Below are positions 15,001 through 23,649 of a stretch of 64,000 bases of DNA, one piece after another. Origin of the DNA: CBDDLD01 sp965230605 (lineage in GTDB: Bacteria > Bacteroidota > Bacteroidia > Flavobacteriales > Flavobacteriaceae); contig CBDDLD010000004.1 of assembly GCA_965230605.1 (NCBI GenBank), positions 1,984,001 through 2,048,000 on the forward strand, written 5' to 3'. Below the pieces are notes generated by a model. The model did not search any database. It had not been told where the DNA came from and saw only the letters and a program-made list of their open reading frames with translations. Every line of letters begins with the position of its first letter. Within the stretch, counting starts at the first letter, position 1. Both the position numbers and the translations under genes were made by a program.

Positions 15001-15870
15001 TTACTTAATGGGAATATAGATCTCGGTAATCAGTTCATTCTCAGGAATGCTATCCCCATAATTAGAATAGAACTCCAACGTAGGTCGGTCTTCAAATTCT
15101 AGAGCAACATCTAACATCCAAAAGGCATAGATATTTTTATAATAATCGACATTACTCTTTTCATCGCCCTGATGTGTAAACTTCACATACTTCTGACGCT
15201 TATGTGCTTTAGTTCTAAAAAGCCCTGAAGGTTTAAAATCTAAAGGCTTTTCTATGATCAAGGCAAAATTATATCTGGGGGTTATTGTATCACTTATTTC
15301 GTCATCATCCATGATCTCTGTCATGAAGATCGCATTGTCGGACAGTAGTTGTTGTTTTGTGGTATAAGCGACCAGCTCGTCCCATACCTTATCGATGACC
15401 TTGCTATCGTCGTAATCGCCACGGTACTCCAGAAAGAGGAATTCAAAATCAGGTAAGTGTTCGATCTCATATTGAAGTTTTTGACGCTCTTTATCACCAT
15501 CAGGAAGCAACGACTGCTGTAATGTTTCTCTAATGGATTCATTATTATTCCTGAAGTCTGACGGTGATGATCCATAGCGTTTTTTGAAGGCCTTACTGAA
15601 GGCTGCTCTATCGTTAAATCCGACTTCAACGGCAATATCTGAAACTTCAGTACTTGAGTATTTTAAATACTGAGCCGCTTTCTCTAACCTCAAACGCTTG
15701 ATGTACTTTCCTATAGTTTCATTATTAAGCGCTTCAAAAATCCTATTGATATTGCGATACGAATAATGGCATATCTCCTCTACCTTCTTAATATTAATGT
15801 CTTCTTTGAAGTTCTCATCAATATAAGAGAGTAATTTTTTGTAGCGTTCTAACTGGGTTTCGTTGCGCAT
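15001..15870 (-). CDS. AraC family regulator with GyrI-like ligand domain
   Basis: 289 residues. The N-terminal third is the double helix-turn-helix of the AraC/XylS family (about 8-106: INIKKVEEICHYSYRNINRIF, then VSDIAVEVGFNDRAAFSKAF and the YGSSPSDFR closing phrase). The rest (about 120-289) is a GyrI-like / SOUL-like effector-binding domain, as in Rob and SbmC, ending in EIYIPIK. This order, DNA-binding first and effector last, is the Rob/BmrR-like layout, so a small hydrophobic ligand is expected. Starts at ATG 15870. The gap to the hydroxylase gene is about 95 bases. The target is unknown; drug or lipid stress response is a reasonable guess only. Confidence 0.92.
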   Translation of the reverse strand: MRNETQLERYKKLLSYIDENFKEDINIKKVEEICHYSYRNINRIFEALNNETIGKYIKRLRLEKAAQYLKYSSTEVSDIAVEVGFNDRAAFSKAFKKRYGSSPSDFRNNNESIRETLQQSLLPDGDKERQKLQYEIEHLPDFEFLFLEYRGDYDDSKVIDKVWDELVAYTTKQQLLSDNAIFMTEIMDDDEISDTITPRYNFALIIEKPLDFKPSGLFRTKAHKRQKYVKFTHQGDEKSNVDYYKNIYAFWMLDVALEFEDRPTLEFYSNYGDSIPENELITEIYIPIK

Positions 15871-16036
15871 TGGGTTATGAAATGGCTTTCAGTAATCTGA
15901 TGATAAATTTAAGAAAGCATAGCGGTTTGTAAAATAAAAGTAATCATTCACACTATCTTTTAAATTTTGGAGCAAACCTGAGCAAAAGTTTTGGAATTGT
16001 TTTAGCTTTATTCCAAAGCCAAAAAAAGACATTATT

Positions 16037-16837
16037 ATGATCCCAGAACATATCCGTACCAGAAAAGGACCACGAAGTTTAAAAGACCTCAACCCAGAGG
16101 TGATAGACTACCTGAACAAAGGTCTTGTTGAAACAAAAAATTTAATGGAGTGGTTAGCCACTGATCAATTAGCACTTCTAAAATTAGTTTTAAACGATTT
16201 GGGGAAAAGCGCATGGTATGCCGATTTTGAAACGGCTGTTAATGCTCAAAAAAAGCCTACGGCTAACAGCAATACTAAAGTGATTGGCGAAACGCTGGGT
16301 TTATTGACCAAAGACAAGGCCACTTATGACACCTTAAAAGGTCATACCTCAGATTTGGTACGTTGTTGGGCGTGTTGGGCAGAAAGCTTGCATCACGACA
16401 CCACAGCTGATTTATTACAAGCCATGAAACCCTATGCTGCGGATACGCATTTTGGCGTGCGTGAGGTGGTTATTTTTGCGAGTAAGGAGCGTATGATTAC
16501 AGATCTTGATACATCGATAAACATACTCTCAAAATGGACGGATAGTAGCAATGAAAATGTACGCCGTTATGCTGTAGAAGCCTTGCGTCCTGTAGGGGTT
16601 TGGACTAAAAAGATCCCTGCGTTTCAAGAGCAGCCTGAAAAGGGAATGCCTTTACTAGAACCTTTAAAATCGGATCCGTCAAAATATGTCAGAGACTCTG
16701 TAGGAAATTGGTTAAATGATGCTAGTAAATCTCAACCTGAATGGGTAAGGTCCATTTGCAGCAGATGGAAAAAGGCCTCATCTACAAAAGAAACGATCTA
16801 TATCATAAAGAAGGCATTACGTACCATTAATAAGTAG
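16037..16837 (+). CDS. DNA alkylation repair protein (AlkC/AlkD-type HEAT-repeat)
   Basis: 266-residue all-helical protein resembling the AlkC/AlkD superfamily of HEAT-repeat DNA glycosylases, which remove 3-methyladenine and other alkylated bases. The repeated helical pairs show in DLVRCWACWAESLHH, FGVREVVIFASKERM, NENVRRYAVEALRPVGVW and SKYVRDSVGNWLNDASK. The AlkC subfamily (COG4335 type) fits the RRYAVEALRP phrase best; the assignment is from memory of the family. Starts at ATG 16037 and is followed by a bidirectional terminator shared with lpd. The divergent AraC/GyrI-like gene might suggest a chemical-stress theme, but no regulatory site was found. Confidence 0.85.
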   Translation: MIPEHIRTRKGPRSLKDLNPEVIDYLNKGLVETKNLMEWLATDQLALLKLVLNDLGKSAWYADFETAVNAQKKPTANSNTKVIGETLGLLTKDKATYDTLKGHTSDLVRCWACWAESLHHDTTADLLQAMKPYAADTHFGVREVVIFASKERMITDLDTSINILSKWTDSSNENVRRYAVEALRPVGVWTKKIPAFQEQPEKGMPLLEPLKSDPSKYVRDSVGNWLNDASKSQPEWVRSICSRWKKASSTKETIYIIKKALRTINK

Positions 16838-16854
16838 TTTAAAATATTCAAGCA

Positions 16855-16890
16855 AAAAATAAAAAGAGAACCTAACGACTCTCTTTTTAA
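16855..16890. terminator. Bidirectional terminator between alkylation repair gene and lpd
   Basis: AAAAAGAGA / TCTCTTTTT (16861-16869 and 16880-16888) with A- and T-runs on both sides. It serves both converging transcripts. Confidence 0.75.
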
Positions 16891-16912
16891 ATATCTGTAT
16901 ATAATTGTCTAT

Positions 16913-18313
16913 TTATATATGTAACGGTCTGTCTTCCGTGGCCGCTAAAGCCGCTTCTTTAATAGCTTCTGTAAATGTTGGATGAGCATGAGACATACGT
17001 GATATGTCTTCAGCGCTCGCTCTATACTCCATAGCTACTACCGCTTCAGCAATCATGTCCGCTGCTCTGGCACCGATCATATGCACACCAAGGATTTCAT
17101 CCGTGGTTTTATCGGCTAATATTTTTACAAAACCATCGATATCCATACTTGCACGACTACGTCCTAAAGCACGCATTGGGAATTGCCCTGATTTATAAGC
17201 TATTCCAGCTTCTTTAAGTTCTTCTTCAGTTTTACCAACTGCAGCTACTTCGGGCCAAGTGTATACGACACCAGGGATTAAATTATAATCGATATGTGGT
17301 TTCTGACCAGCTAATATCTCAGCAACAAGAACACCTTCTTCTTCAGCTTTATGCGCCAGCATCGCCCCTTTAATAACATCACCAATTGCATAAATATTTG
17401 GAGCAGAGGTTTGTAAGTGGTCATTCACTTCTACCTGTCCTCTATCGTTTAGTTTTACACCAGCTGCTTCTGCATTAAGTCCATCTGTGTATGGACGACG
17501 TCCAACAGATACTAAACAGTAATCCCCTTTGATCTCAACTTCCTCACCTTTTTTGTTATCTGCTTTTACGATAACCTCATCACCAACACGCTCTACAGAC
17601 TTCACTTTGTGAGATACATTCATCTTAAACTTGGCCTTCTTGAAGACTTTGTTTAGCTCTTTAGATAATCCGGCATCCATAGTAGGGATGATACGATCCA
17701 TATATTCTACGATCGTCACTTCTGCACCTAAACGACGGTAGACCTGACCTAGTTCTAAGCCAATAACACCACCACCGATAACGATAAGGTGTTTTGGAAC
17801 TTCAGTCAATTTTAAGGCTTCCGTAGATGTAATGATACGTTCTTTATCTAGAGTAATAAATGGTAAGTTACTTGGTTTACTTCCTGTTGCAATAATGGTA
17901 TGTTTTGCTTCTATTTCGGTAGCTTCATCACCATCGATCTTAATGTGTGTTGCATCTTTAAAACTTCCTAAACCATGATACACATCGATTTTATTCTTTT
18001 TCATTAAGAAATCGATACCACCGGTAGTTTGATCAACTACAGCTTGCTTACGCGCAATCATTTGTTTTAAATTCACCTTCACTTCTCCTGGTATGTCAAT
18101 ACCATGCTCTTCAAAATGCTTTACGGCATCATCATAGTGGTGCGAAGAATCTAATAAAGCTTTACTAGGAATACAGCCTACATTGAGACATGTACCACCA
18201 AGAGTTGCATATTTTTCAATAATTGCAGTTTTCATCCCTAATTGTGCGCAACGTATGGCTGCTACATAACCACCGGGACCAGAACCTATGACTGCTACAT
18301 CGTATGAATTCAT
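16913..18313 (-). CDS. lpdA: Dihydrolipoyl dehydrogenase (E3)
   Basis: 466-residue flavoprotein that reoxidises dihydrolipoamide in the 2-oxoacid dehydrogenase and glycine cleavage complexes, passing electrons to NAD+. Seen: FAD-binding GSGPGG near the N terminus (10-15), redox disulfide in GGTCLNVGCIPSK (C42, C47), NAD-binding VIGGGVIGLELG (about 177-188), the second FAD motif IYAIGDV (about 312-318) and the catalytic His-Glu pair in HAHPTFTEAI (H444, E449). All hallmarks are intact and length is typical. ATG start at 18313 with a TACTTTTG -7 box upstream. Neither E1 nor E2 is adjacent, so this is a shared, separately transcribed E3. Confidence 0.97.
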   Translation of the reverse strand: MNSYDVAVIGSGPGGYVAAIRCAQLGMKTAIIEKYATLGGTCLNVGCIPSKALLDSSHHYDDAVKHFEEHGIDIPGEVKVNLKQMIARKQAVVDQTTGGIDFLMKKNKIDVYHGLGSFKDATHIKIDGDEATEIEAKHTIIATGSKPSNLPFITLDKERIITSTEALKLTEVPKHLIVIGGGVIGLELGQVYRRLGAEVTIVEYMDRIIPTMDAGLSKELNKVFKKAKFKMNVSHKVKSVERVGDEVIVKADNKKGEEVEIKGDYCLVSVGRRPYTDGLNAEAAGVKLNDRGQVEVNDHLQTSAPNIYAIGDVIKGAMLAHKAEEEGVLVAEILAGQKPHIDYNLIPGVVYTWPEVAAVGKTEEELKEAGIAYKSGQFPMRALGRSRASMDIDGFVKILADKTTDEILGVHMIGARAADMIAEAVVAMEYRASAEDISRMSHAHPTFTEAIKEAALAATEDRPLHI

Positions 18314-18346
18314 AGTTGTGTTTTTGATGTTTGAATTTTAAGAGTA

Positions 18347-18354
18347 CAAAAGTA
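18347..18354 (-). promoter_or_regulatory. TAnnTTTG -7 box of lpd
   Basis: TACTTTTG on the minus strand, 33 bases before the lpd ATG; TSS expected near 18340. The -33 TTG is not obvious. Confidence 0.45.
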
Positions 18355-18404
18355 CAATTTTGAATCAGGATTTACGAATGTCCTTTGGTAATTTTTAAGA
18401 CGTA

Positions 18405-19031
18405 TTATGATGGGAAACCTAACATGTTTCCCATACCCACCGTGAATAGCCAACACCCATATATGGCATGTTCTATAGATACCAAAAGTGTGGATTTGGT
18501 TTTCTTGAACGTCAGCGCAAATAATATACCGCCTATGAAGGTTAAAAACATCACCAATGTATTTCTAAAGAAAATATGTGCTAATGAGAATACCGCAGCA
18601 TTGACAATGATAAACAGATACTCATTTTTGAACAAGTGCTCATAACGTTGGAAGAAAAATGTACGGTAGATCAACTCCTGAGGATAGACAGAGAATACCG
18701 AATAGATAAATAGTATCATGGTCCATAACATCGGCTTGGTCATAAGCACAATGAACAAATTATCTTTATCTACTAGAAACATGTAAATCGTAGTGATCAT
18801 TGCTATTACAATAAGCTTAATTATGGTCTGTCTCCAAAAAGCCTTCCAATGTAATCCTTTAGCTACCTTAAATTTATTTTTCTCTATTCTTAGTAAGACA
18901 TAGATGATATACAAAAATCCTATCACAGCGATAATCATCTTTACCCAAATTGCAAAATCAATAGCAAAGCTGACCGGGATACAAATGAAAATGATAAAAA
19001 ATTCAGTGAGTTTATAAGATATGGATTGCAT
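18405..19031 (-). CDS. CPBP family intramembrane protease-like protein
   Basis: 208-residue polytopic membrane protein of the CPBP (CAAX protease and bacteriocin-processing) family. It has six to eight helices. The three conserved motifs are PQELIYRTFFF (117-127), FSLAH with H152, and SIEHAIYG with H188. Motif 1 of the family is normally EExxxR; here the first Glu is Gln (Q118, E119, R123), while the metal-binding histidines remain. A subset of flavobacterial members may share this, so it may be active, altered or a pseudo-enzyme. The start is ATG 19031, 2 bases from the stop of the Lrp-family gene (19034) on the same strand, so both are co-transcribed. Confidence 0.85.
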   Translation of the reverse strand: MQSISYKLTEFFIIFICIPVSFAIDFAIWVKMIIAVIGFLYIIYVLLRIEKNKFKVAKGLHWKAFWRQTIIKLIVIAMITTIYMFLVDKDNLFIVLMTKPMLWTMILFIYSVFSVYPQELIYRTFFFQRYEHLFKNEYLFIIVNAAVFSLAHIFFRNTLVMFLTFIGGILFALTFKKTKSTLLVSIEHAIYGCWLFTVGMGNMLGFPS

Positions 19032-19033
19032 AG

Positions 19034-19492
19034 TTATACAGATATTGCAGTGGTGTGTTTGACTTCGTTTATCATAAACATACTGTGTGTACTCCCTATA
19101 TGATCTATTTTAGTAAGTTTAGTTACCATAAAGGCTCGGAATGCTTTCATATCTTCTACTAAAACTTTAAGCAAATAATCATAATCACCACTAATATGGT
19201 AACATTCTAAAACTTCGTCTAATTTAGCAACTTCTCGCTCAAATTTAACCACGTAGTCCTGTGAATGTTGTGTTAATTTTATATGACAAAAGGCAACAAA
19301 ATCTTTACCTACAGTTTCTTTATTAACTAAAGCCACATAATCACTTATAAATCCATTGTTTTCTAGTTTCTTGATGCGCTCATAAACTGCGGTCACAGAT
19401 AAGTTAAGCTGAAGTGAAAGCGCCTTAGTGGTTTGCTTACAATCTTGCTGCAGTAAGCTTAAAAGTTTTCTATCTGTAGCGTCTAGTACCAT
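19034..19492 (-). CDS. Lrp/AsnC family transcriptional regulator
   Basis: 152-residue feast/famine regulator: N-terminal helix-turn-helix (about 1-60: LDATDRKLLSLLQQDCK, SVTAVYERIKKLENNGFI) and a C-terminal RAM/AsnC ligand-binding domain (about 70-150: FVAFCHIKLTQHS, GDYDYLLKVLVEDM). It binds amino acids and switches DNA wrapping. The preferred start is ATG 19492 (MVLDATDRK); a frame extending to 19531 adds 13 residues not seen in the family. It is divergent from the PLP-dependent sulfur amino acid lyase gene at 19649, an arrangement common for Lrp proteins that control a neighbouring amino-acid catabolic gene, so methionine or homocysteine is a plausible ligand. Co-transcribed with the CPBP gene. 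Confidence 0.93.
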   Translation of the reverse strand: MVLDATDRKLLSLLQQDCKQTTKALSLQLNLSVTAVYERIKKLENNGFISDYVALVNKETVGKDFVAFCHIKLTQHSQDYVVKFEREVAKLDEVLECYHISGDYDYLLKVLVEDMKAFRAFMVTKLTKIDHIGSTHSMFMINEVKHTTAISV

Positions 19493-19596
19493 ATCGAAAT
19501 TTTTTCGTTTCCAACAATTAACTATAATCAAAAATAGAAAAATATTCTTATAAATAATTATAATGTAGAAAAATAAACTAAATAATTAATATATAG

Positions 19597-19627
19597 TTGA
19601 CTATTTATCTATTTCTAGAGACTTTTG
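19597..19627 (+). promoter_or_regulatory. Promoter of the PLP lyase gene, TTG-N20-GACTTTTG
   Basis: TTG (19597-19599), a 20-base spacer and GACTTTTG (19620-19627), one mismatch from TAnnTTTG. It sits within an ATAGTTGACTAT quasi-palindrome (19593-19604) that could be an operator for the divergent Lrp-type regulator. Confidence 0.5.
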
Positions 19628-19648
19628 TATAAACTAAACCAGACAACC

Positions 19649-20878
19649 ATGGCTTATAAACCTGCAAATAATATTCAAGATCTTCAATACTTTGGAGAGT
19701 TCGGAGGTGTAAACCCTTCTATTTCAGATTCCTCAACCTATACCTTCTTATCAGCAAAAACCATGTTTGATACTTTTGAAGGTAATGCGGACGGATGCTA
19801 TTTATATTCGAGACATTCATCGCCTTCCAACCTCTACCTAGGTGAAGCTTTAGCTGCTATGGAAGGTACAGAAACAGCTAATGTAGCTGCTTCTGGTATG
19901 GGCGCCATTACCCCGGTATTGTTACAATTGTGTCAGGCTGGAGAGCATATTGTGAGTAGCAGAACCATTTACGGTGGTACTTATGCCTTTTTAAAGAACT
20001 TTGCACCGCGATTGGGTGTGAGTACGTCATTTGTAGACATCACAAAACTTGATGTCGTTGAAGCTGCAATTACTGATAAAACTAAGGTTCTATATTGTGA
20101 ATCTGTGAGTAATCCACTATTAGAGGTTGCAGATATCAAAAAATTAGCTGCTTTAGCTAAAAAGTATGACCTAAAACTAGTGGTAGATAATACGTTCTCT
20201 CCACTTTCAATCTCCCCGGCAAAATTAGGTGCAGATGTCGTCATCCATAGTTTAACCAAATTTATCAATGGATCGTCTGATACTGTTGGTGGTGTGGTAT
20301 GCGGTACTCAAGAATTCATTGACCAATTGCGTAATGTAAACGATGGTGCTTCTATGTTGCTAGGGTCTACTATGGATAGTTTTAGATCAGCTTCAATCTT
20401 AAAGAACTTAAGAACACTACATATCAGAATGCAGCAGCATAGTAAAAATGCTATGTATTTAGCAAATCAATTTGAAAACGATGGTCTGAGAACCGTATAT
20501 CCAGGATTAGAATCACACCCTTCTCATGAGCTATTTAAATCTATGATGAATACAGATTATGGTTATGGTGGTATGCTGACTATTGATGTAGGTTCTTTAG
20601 ATAAGGCCAATGCATTGATGGAACTGATGCAAGAGCGTAACCTTGGGTACTTAGCCGTGAGCTTAGGATTCTATAAAACGCTTTTCAGTGCTCCAGGTAG
20701 TTCAACCTCATCTGAAATTCCGGAGGAAGAACAAACAGAAATGGGTTTAAGCGATGGTTTGATACGTTTTTCTATTGGGCTTGATGCTGATATTGAACGC
20801 ACGTATAAGATGATGCGAGCTTGCATGGAAGAGCTTCATATTCTTCAACCTAATATGGAAGTCGTAGAATACATTTAA
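19649..20878 (+). CDS. Cys/Met-metabolism PLP-dependent lyase (methionine gamma-lyase-like)
   Basis: 409-residue fold-type I PLP enzyme of the cystathionine gamma-synthase / methionine gamma-lyase family. The PLP lysine is K204 in HSLTKFINGSSD. Also visible are the phosphate-binding ASGMGAI (81-87), YGGTY (108-112) and the aspartate in VVDNTFS (D180). The product could be methionine gamma-lyase (methionine to methanethiol, 2-oxobutyrate and ammonia) or O-acetylhomoserine sulfhydrylase; the divergent Lrp gene favours catabolic lyase. ATG 19649 is chosen over a TTG at 19625, which coincides with the end of the -7 box. A terminator follows at 20897. Confidence 0.9.
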   Translation: MAYKPANNIQDLQYFGEFGGVNPSISDSSTYTFLSAKTMFDTFEGNADGCYLYSRHSSPSNLYLGEALAAMEGTETANVAASGMGAITPVLLQLCQAGEHIVSSRTIYGGTYAFLKNFAPRLGVSTSFVDITKLDVVEAAITDKTKVLYCESVSNPLLEVADIKKLAALAKKYDLKLVVDNTFSPLSISPAKLGADVVIHSLTKFINGSSDTVGGVVCGTQEFIDQLRNVNDGASMLLGSTMDSFRSASILKNLRTLHIRMQQHSKNAMYLANQFENDGLRTVYPGLESHPSHELFKSMMNTDYGYGGMLTIDVGSLDKANALMELMQERNLGYLAVSLGFYKTLFSAPGSSTSSEIPEEEQTEMGLSDGLIRFSIGLDADIERTYKMMRACMEELHILQPNMEVVEYI

Positions 20879-20896
20879 TTTTAGTTGATATATTAG

Positions 20897-20932
20897 AAAG
20901 AGTCTCGGTAGTTAGCTATCGAGGCTTTTTTT
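20897..20932 (+). terminator. Terminator of the PLP lyase gene
   Basis: CTCGGTAG / CTATCGAG stem (one G-T pair) with TTAG loop, preceded by AAAGAG and followed by GGCTTTTTTT. Confidence 0.8.
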
Positions 20933-21965
20933 ATTGCCCCTTAAGACGCTCATAGAGGCCGCCCATAGCTTTCCAAAATTCATCTTCTTCATCAAAAGAA
21001 GCTTCAAGGGGTTTCATATCCCAGCGATCTCTATTCTTGTAAAGTATAAATCCAAATATTGAAGAATTCGGGTCATCCGGTTTTAAAAGCGGATAACGTA
21101 GATCACTATAGATAAACTCATCGTCCTTTTCAGTTTTAGCAATATTGAAATAGCCTTTACTAAACCATATCAATGTAGAAATATCAGGATCTGAAATAGG
21201 TGCTAAATCATGTGTCTTAGGAATAACCTGCCAATCTTTGACTTTAGCTTCTTTATCTAACAAGGAATAAAAGCCCGCATGATAGTCAGTAGCCGTTTCA
21301 GCAATACCAAACCAAAGAATGTTATTAGTGATTGTAGGTTGCGTTTGGAAACGCTCAAAGTCTATATTTTGTTCAACTAAAGAAGATTCATATATAGAAT
21401 TAACCCTTATCTTGTTGAATATCGTTAAGGTCATATATAATGAACTCAGGATAATACCTGTTTTTAACCAAATCCTTCGTGCCTTGCGCTTTCTATTATA
21501 GAACATCAGTACAATCAATGGTATCATAAACAGTAAGGTGTACATAGGATCTAGTACAGAAATGTTGTTAAATGCCACTCTATAGTCTGAAAATGGTATG
21601 AACAACTGAGTTCCGTATGGTGTAAAACTATCTAATAATGGGTGTGTAAATAATGCCCAAAAAAATAGCAATATCCAGTCTTTTTGTGTCGTACTTCCTT
21701 TTCGTTTGCCTTTATCATATAATTTATAAACTAACCACCCAAAAAAGAAAGCTCCTAAAACTGCAAACAGTAAGGAGTGTGTAAACCCTCTATGAAAGGC
21801 CATGGCTTGAATCTCATTTGCAAATAATGCAGGTCCTAAAAACACATCCATGTCCGGTATTGTGCCGCCAATAGCACCAAACAAGAGTGCCTTATTGCCG
21901 ATCTTTTTTCCGAGCACTGCTTCACCACAAGCAGCACCTAATACGATTTGAGTTAATGAATCCAT
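20931..21965 (-). CDS. Membrane-bound metal-dependent hydrolase (YdjM/DUF457 family)
   Basis: 344-residue inner-membrane protein. The N-terminal 170 residues hold the YdjM-like core: GAIGGTIPDMDVFLG (Asp residues) and HRGFTHSLLFA (His residues), which form a metal site related to phospholipase C / S1-P1 nucleases, plus TLLFMIPLIVLMF helices. The remaining half is a soluble extension rich in Asp and Trp (WFSKGYFNIAKTEKDDEFIY). LexA-regulated YdjM exists in E. coli, but no such control is seen here. The substrate is unknown, probably a membrane lipid. Starts at ATG 21965 with a good TTG-N18-TACTTTTG promoter. Divergent from nhaC. Confidence 0.9.
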   Translation of the reverse strand: MDSLTQIVLGAACGEAVLGKKIGNKALLFGAIGGTIPDMDVFLGPALFANEIQAMAFHRGFTHSLLFAVLGAFFFGWLVYKLYDKGKRKGSTTQKDWILLFFWALFTHPLLDSFTPYGTQLFIPFSDYRVAFNNISVLDPMYTLLFMIPLIVLMFYNRKRKARRIWLKTGIILSSLYMTLTIFNKIRVNSIYESSLVEQNIDFERFQTQPTITNNILWFGIAETATDYHAGFYSLLDKEAKVKDWQVIPKTHDLAPISDPDISTLIWFSKGYFNIAKTEKDDEFIYSDLRYPLLKPDDPNSSIFGFILYKNRDRWDMKPLEASFDEEDEFWKAMGGLYERLKGQ

Positions 21966-21978
21966 AATTATATGACTA

Positions 21979-22007
21979 CAAAAGTAAGCATCTTAAAGGA
22001 TTTGCAA
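21979..22007 (-). promoter_or_regulatory. Promoter of the YdjM-like gene, TTG-N18-TACTTTTG
   Basis: On the minus strand TTG (22005-22007), an 18-base spacer and TACTTTTG (21979-21986). This is a full match to the Bacteroidota consensus; the ATG follows 13 bases later. Confidence 0.7.
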
Positions 22008-22052
22008 TTGGTAATACAAAATCGTAACATTACGCTACCAAACTAGAAACAG

Positions 22053-23543
22053 ATGCAAGACGATAATAATATTTCTGAAATTAAGATTGATGATCAAAAA
22101 ATCATAGACAATAAGGAGTTAAGCTTATGGGAAGCTATGATTCCGTTGATTGTTTTGGTTGGCCTGTTAGCATATAATGTTCTGGTTGCGTTTGGTGATT
22201 ATTCTATTGAAGGTCCAAATCAGTTTGCATTAATCTTTGCTGCTGCAGTAGCAGCTATAGTAGGTTTTAGAAATAGAGTTTCATATAAGAGAATGCTTGA
22301 AGAAGTTGCTGAAAATGTAAAATCAACGACTAGTGCATTACTCATCTTGTTAATGGTTGGGGCTCTAGCTGGAACATGGTTAATAAGCGGTGTCATACCA
22401 ACAATGATATACTATGGTCTACAAATATTAAATCCCTCTATATTTTTAGCAGCCTGTGTCATAATATGTGCCGTTATATCAATTGCCACTGGAAGTTCCT
22501 GGACGACATCCGCTACCGTGGGTATCGCTTTAATTGGTATTGGAGATGCCCTCGGAATCTCACTCGGAATGACTGCCGGAGCTGTACTATCTGGAGCTTA
22601 TTTTGGTGATAAAATGTCGCCTTTGAGTGACACGACTAATTTAGCCCCTGCAATGGCAGGTACCGATCTGTTTACACACATCAGATATATGGCTTGGACA
22701 ACGGTTCCTACTATAATCGTTACATTAATAGTTTTTATCATAATAGGATTTACACAAACCACAGTTGGAAATACTGATACCTCAGAAATTACGAATCTAA
22801 TAAGCGAGAAATTTAACACCTCTCCATTTATTTTCTTAGTCCCTATTGTAGTGATTATTCTGATACTAAAAAAAGTACGTCCTCTTGTTGCTTTATTTAT
22901 TGGAACTTTACTTGGTGGTGTCTTTGCAATCATTTTTCAACCAGAAATCATTAAAACATTAGCTGGCTCAGATGCTGTTAATATTAAATCCTCTTACCAA
23001 GCAATTATCAATGCCATAACAATAGAAACAAAGTTAGATGCACCGGAAGCTTATGAAAAATTATTCAAAGCCAAGGGAATGTATGGTATGCTTAATACAG
23101 TATGGCTTATCGTATGTGCTATGGTATTCGGCGGCGTAATGGATGCCATTGGAGCGCTTTCAAGAATTACAAAATCGCTTCTAAAAATGGCAAAATCAAT
23201 TTTTGGCCTATTTGCAAGTACAGTGGCAAGTTGTTTAGCATTAAATGTTACGGCATCTGATCAATATTTAGCGATTGTGGTTCCTGGAAAAATGTTTAAG
23301 AAAGCTTATGAGGATAAAGGCTTAGCACCCGAAAACCTGAGTAGGACTTTGGAGGACTCCGGAACTGTAACCTCAGTACTTATTCCATGGAATACCTGTG
23401 GTGCTTATCAATCGGGTGTTTTAGAGGTTGGTGTGGCCGAATATTTCTTCTACGCCATCTTTAACTGGATGAGTCCATTTACGACCTTATTATTTGCTGC
23501 ATTTAGAATAAAAATCAGACAGCTCAGTGGTAAATTAGCGTAG
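22053..23543 (+). CDS. nhaC: Na+/H+ antiporter NhaC family
   Basis: 496-residue inner-membrane secondary transporter with about 12 helices. It exchanges protons for sodium (or malate/lactate in some NhaC relatives), supporting pH and salt homeostasis in a marine lifestyle. Family features: TGSSWTTSATVGIALIGIG (about 148-166), GAYFGDKMSPLSDTTNLAPAM (about 182-202) and the C-terminal ENLSRTLEDSGTVTSVLIPWN (about 429-449). The long cytoplasmic N terminus (1-24) is acidic. Starts at ATG 22053, divergent from the YdjM-like gene; followed after about 105 bases by a peroxiredoxin gene with its own promoter. Confidence 0.93.
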   Translation: MQDDNNISEIKIDDQKIIDNKELSLWEAMIPLIVLVGLLAYNVLVAFGDYSIEGPNQFALIFAAAVAAIVGFRNRVSYKRMLEEVAENVKSTTSALLILLMVGALAGTWLISGVIPTMIYYGLQILNPSIFLAACVIICAVISIATGSSWTTSATVGIALIGIGDALGISLGMTAGAVLSGAYFGDKMSPLSDTTNLAPAMAGTDLFTHIRYMAWTTVPTIIVTLIVFIIIGFTQTTVGNTDTSEITNLISEKFNTSPFIFLVPIVVIILILKKVRPLVALFIGTLLGGVFAIIFQPEIIKTLAGSDAVNIKSSYQAIINAITIETKLDAPEAYEKLFKAKGMYGMLNTVWLIVCAMVFGGVMDAIGALSRITKSLLKMAKSIFGLFASTVASCLALNVTASDQYLAIVVPGKMFKKAYEDKGLAPENLSRTLEDSGTVTSVLIPWNTCGAYQSGVLEVGVAEYFFYAIFNWMSPFTTLLFAAFRIKIRQLSGKLA

Positions 23544-23600
23544 TTAATAACTTCTCAAATTTTTTGATTTTTTTGGTACTGCCATTCTTTTGGCAATGCA

Positions 23601-23608
23601 TATATTTG
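23601..23608 (+). promoter_or_regulatory. TAnnTTTG -7 box of the peroxiredoxin gene
   Basis: TATATTTG, 41 bases before the ATG at 23650. A TTG lies 25 bases upstream, slightly farther than usual. Confidence 0.45.
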
Positions 23609-23649
23609 CCGCCAATTAATTAAAATCACATCAATATAAATCATATTAA

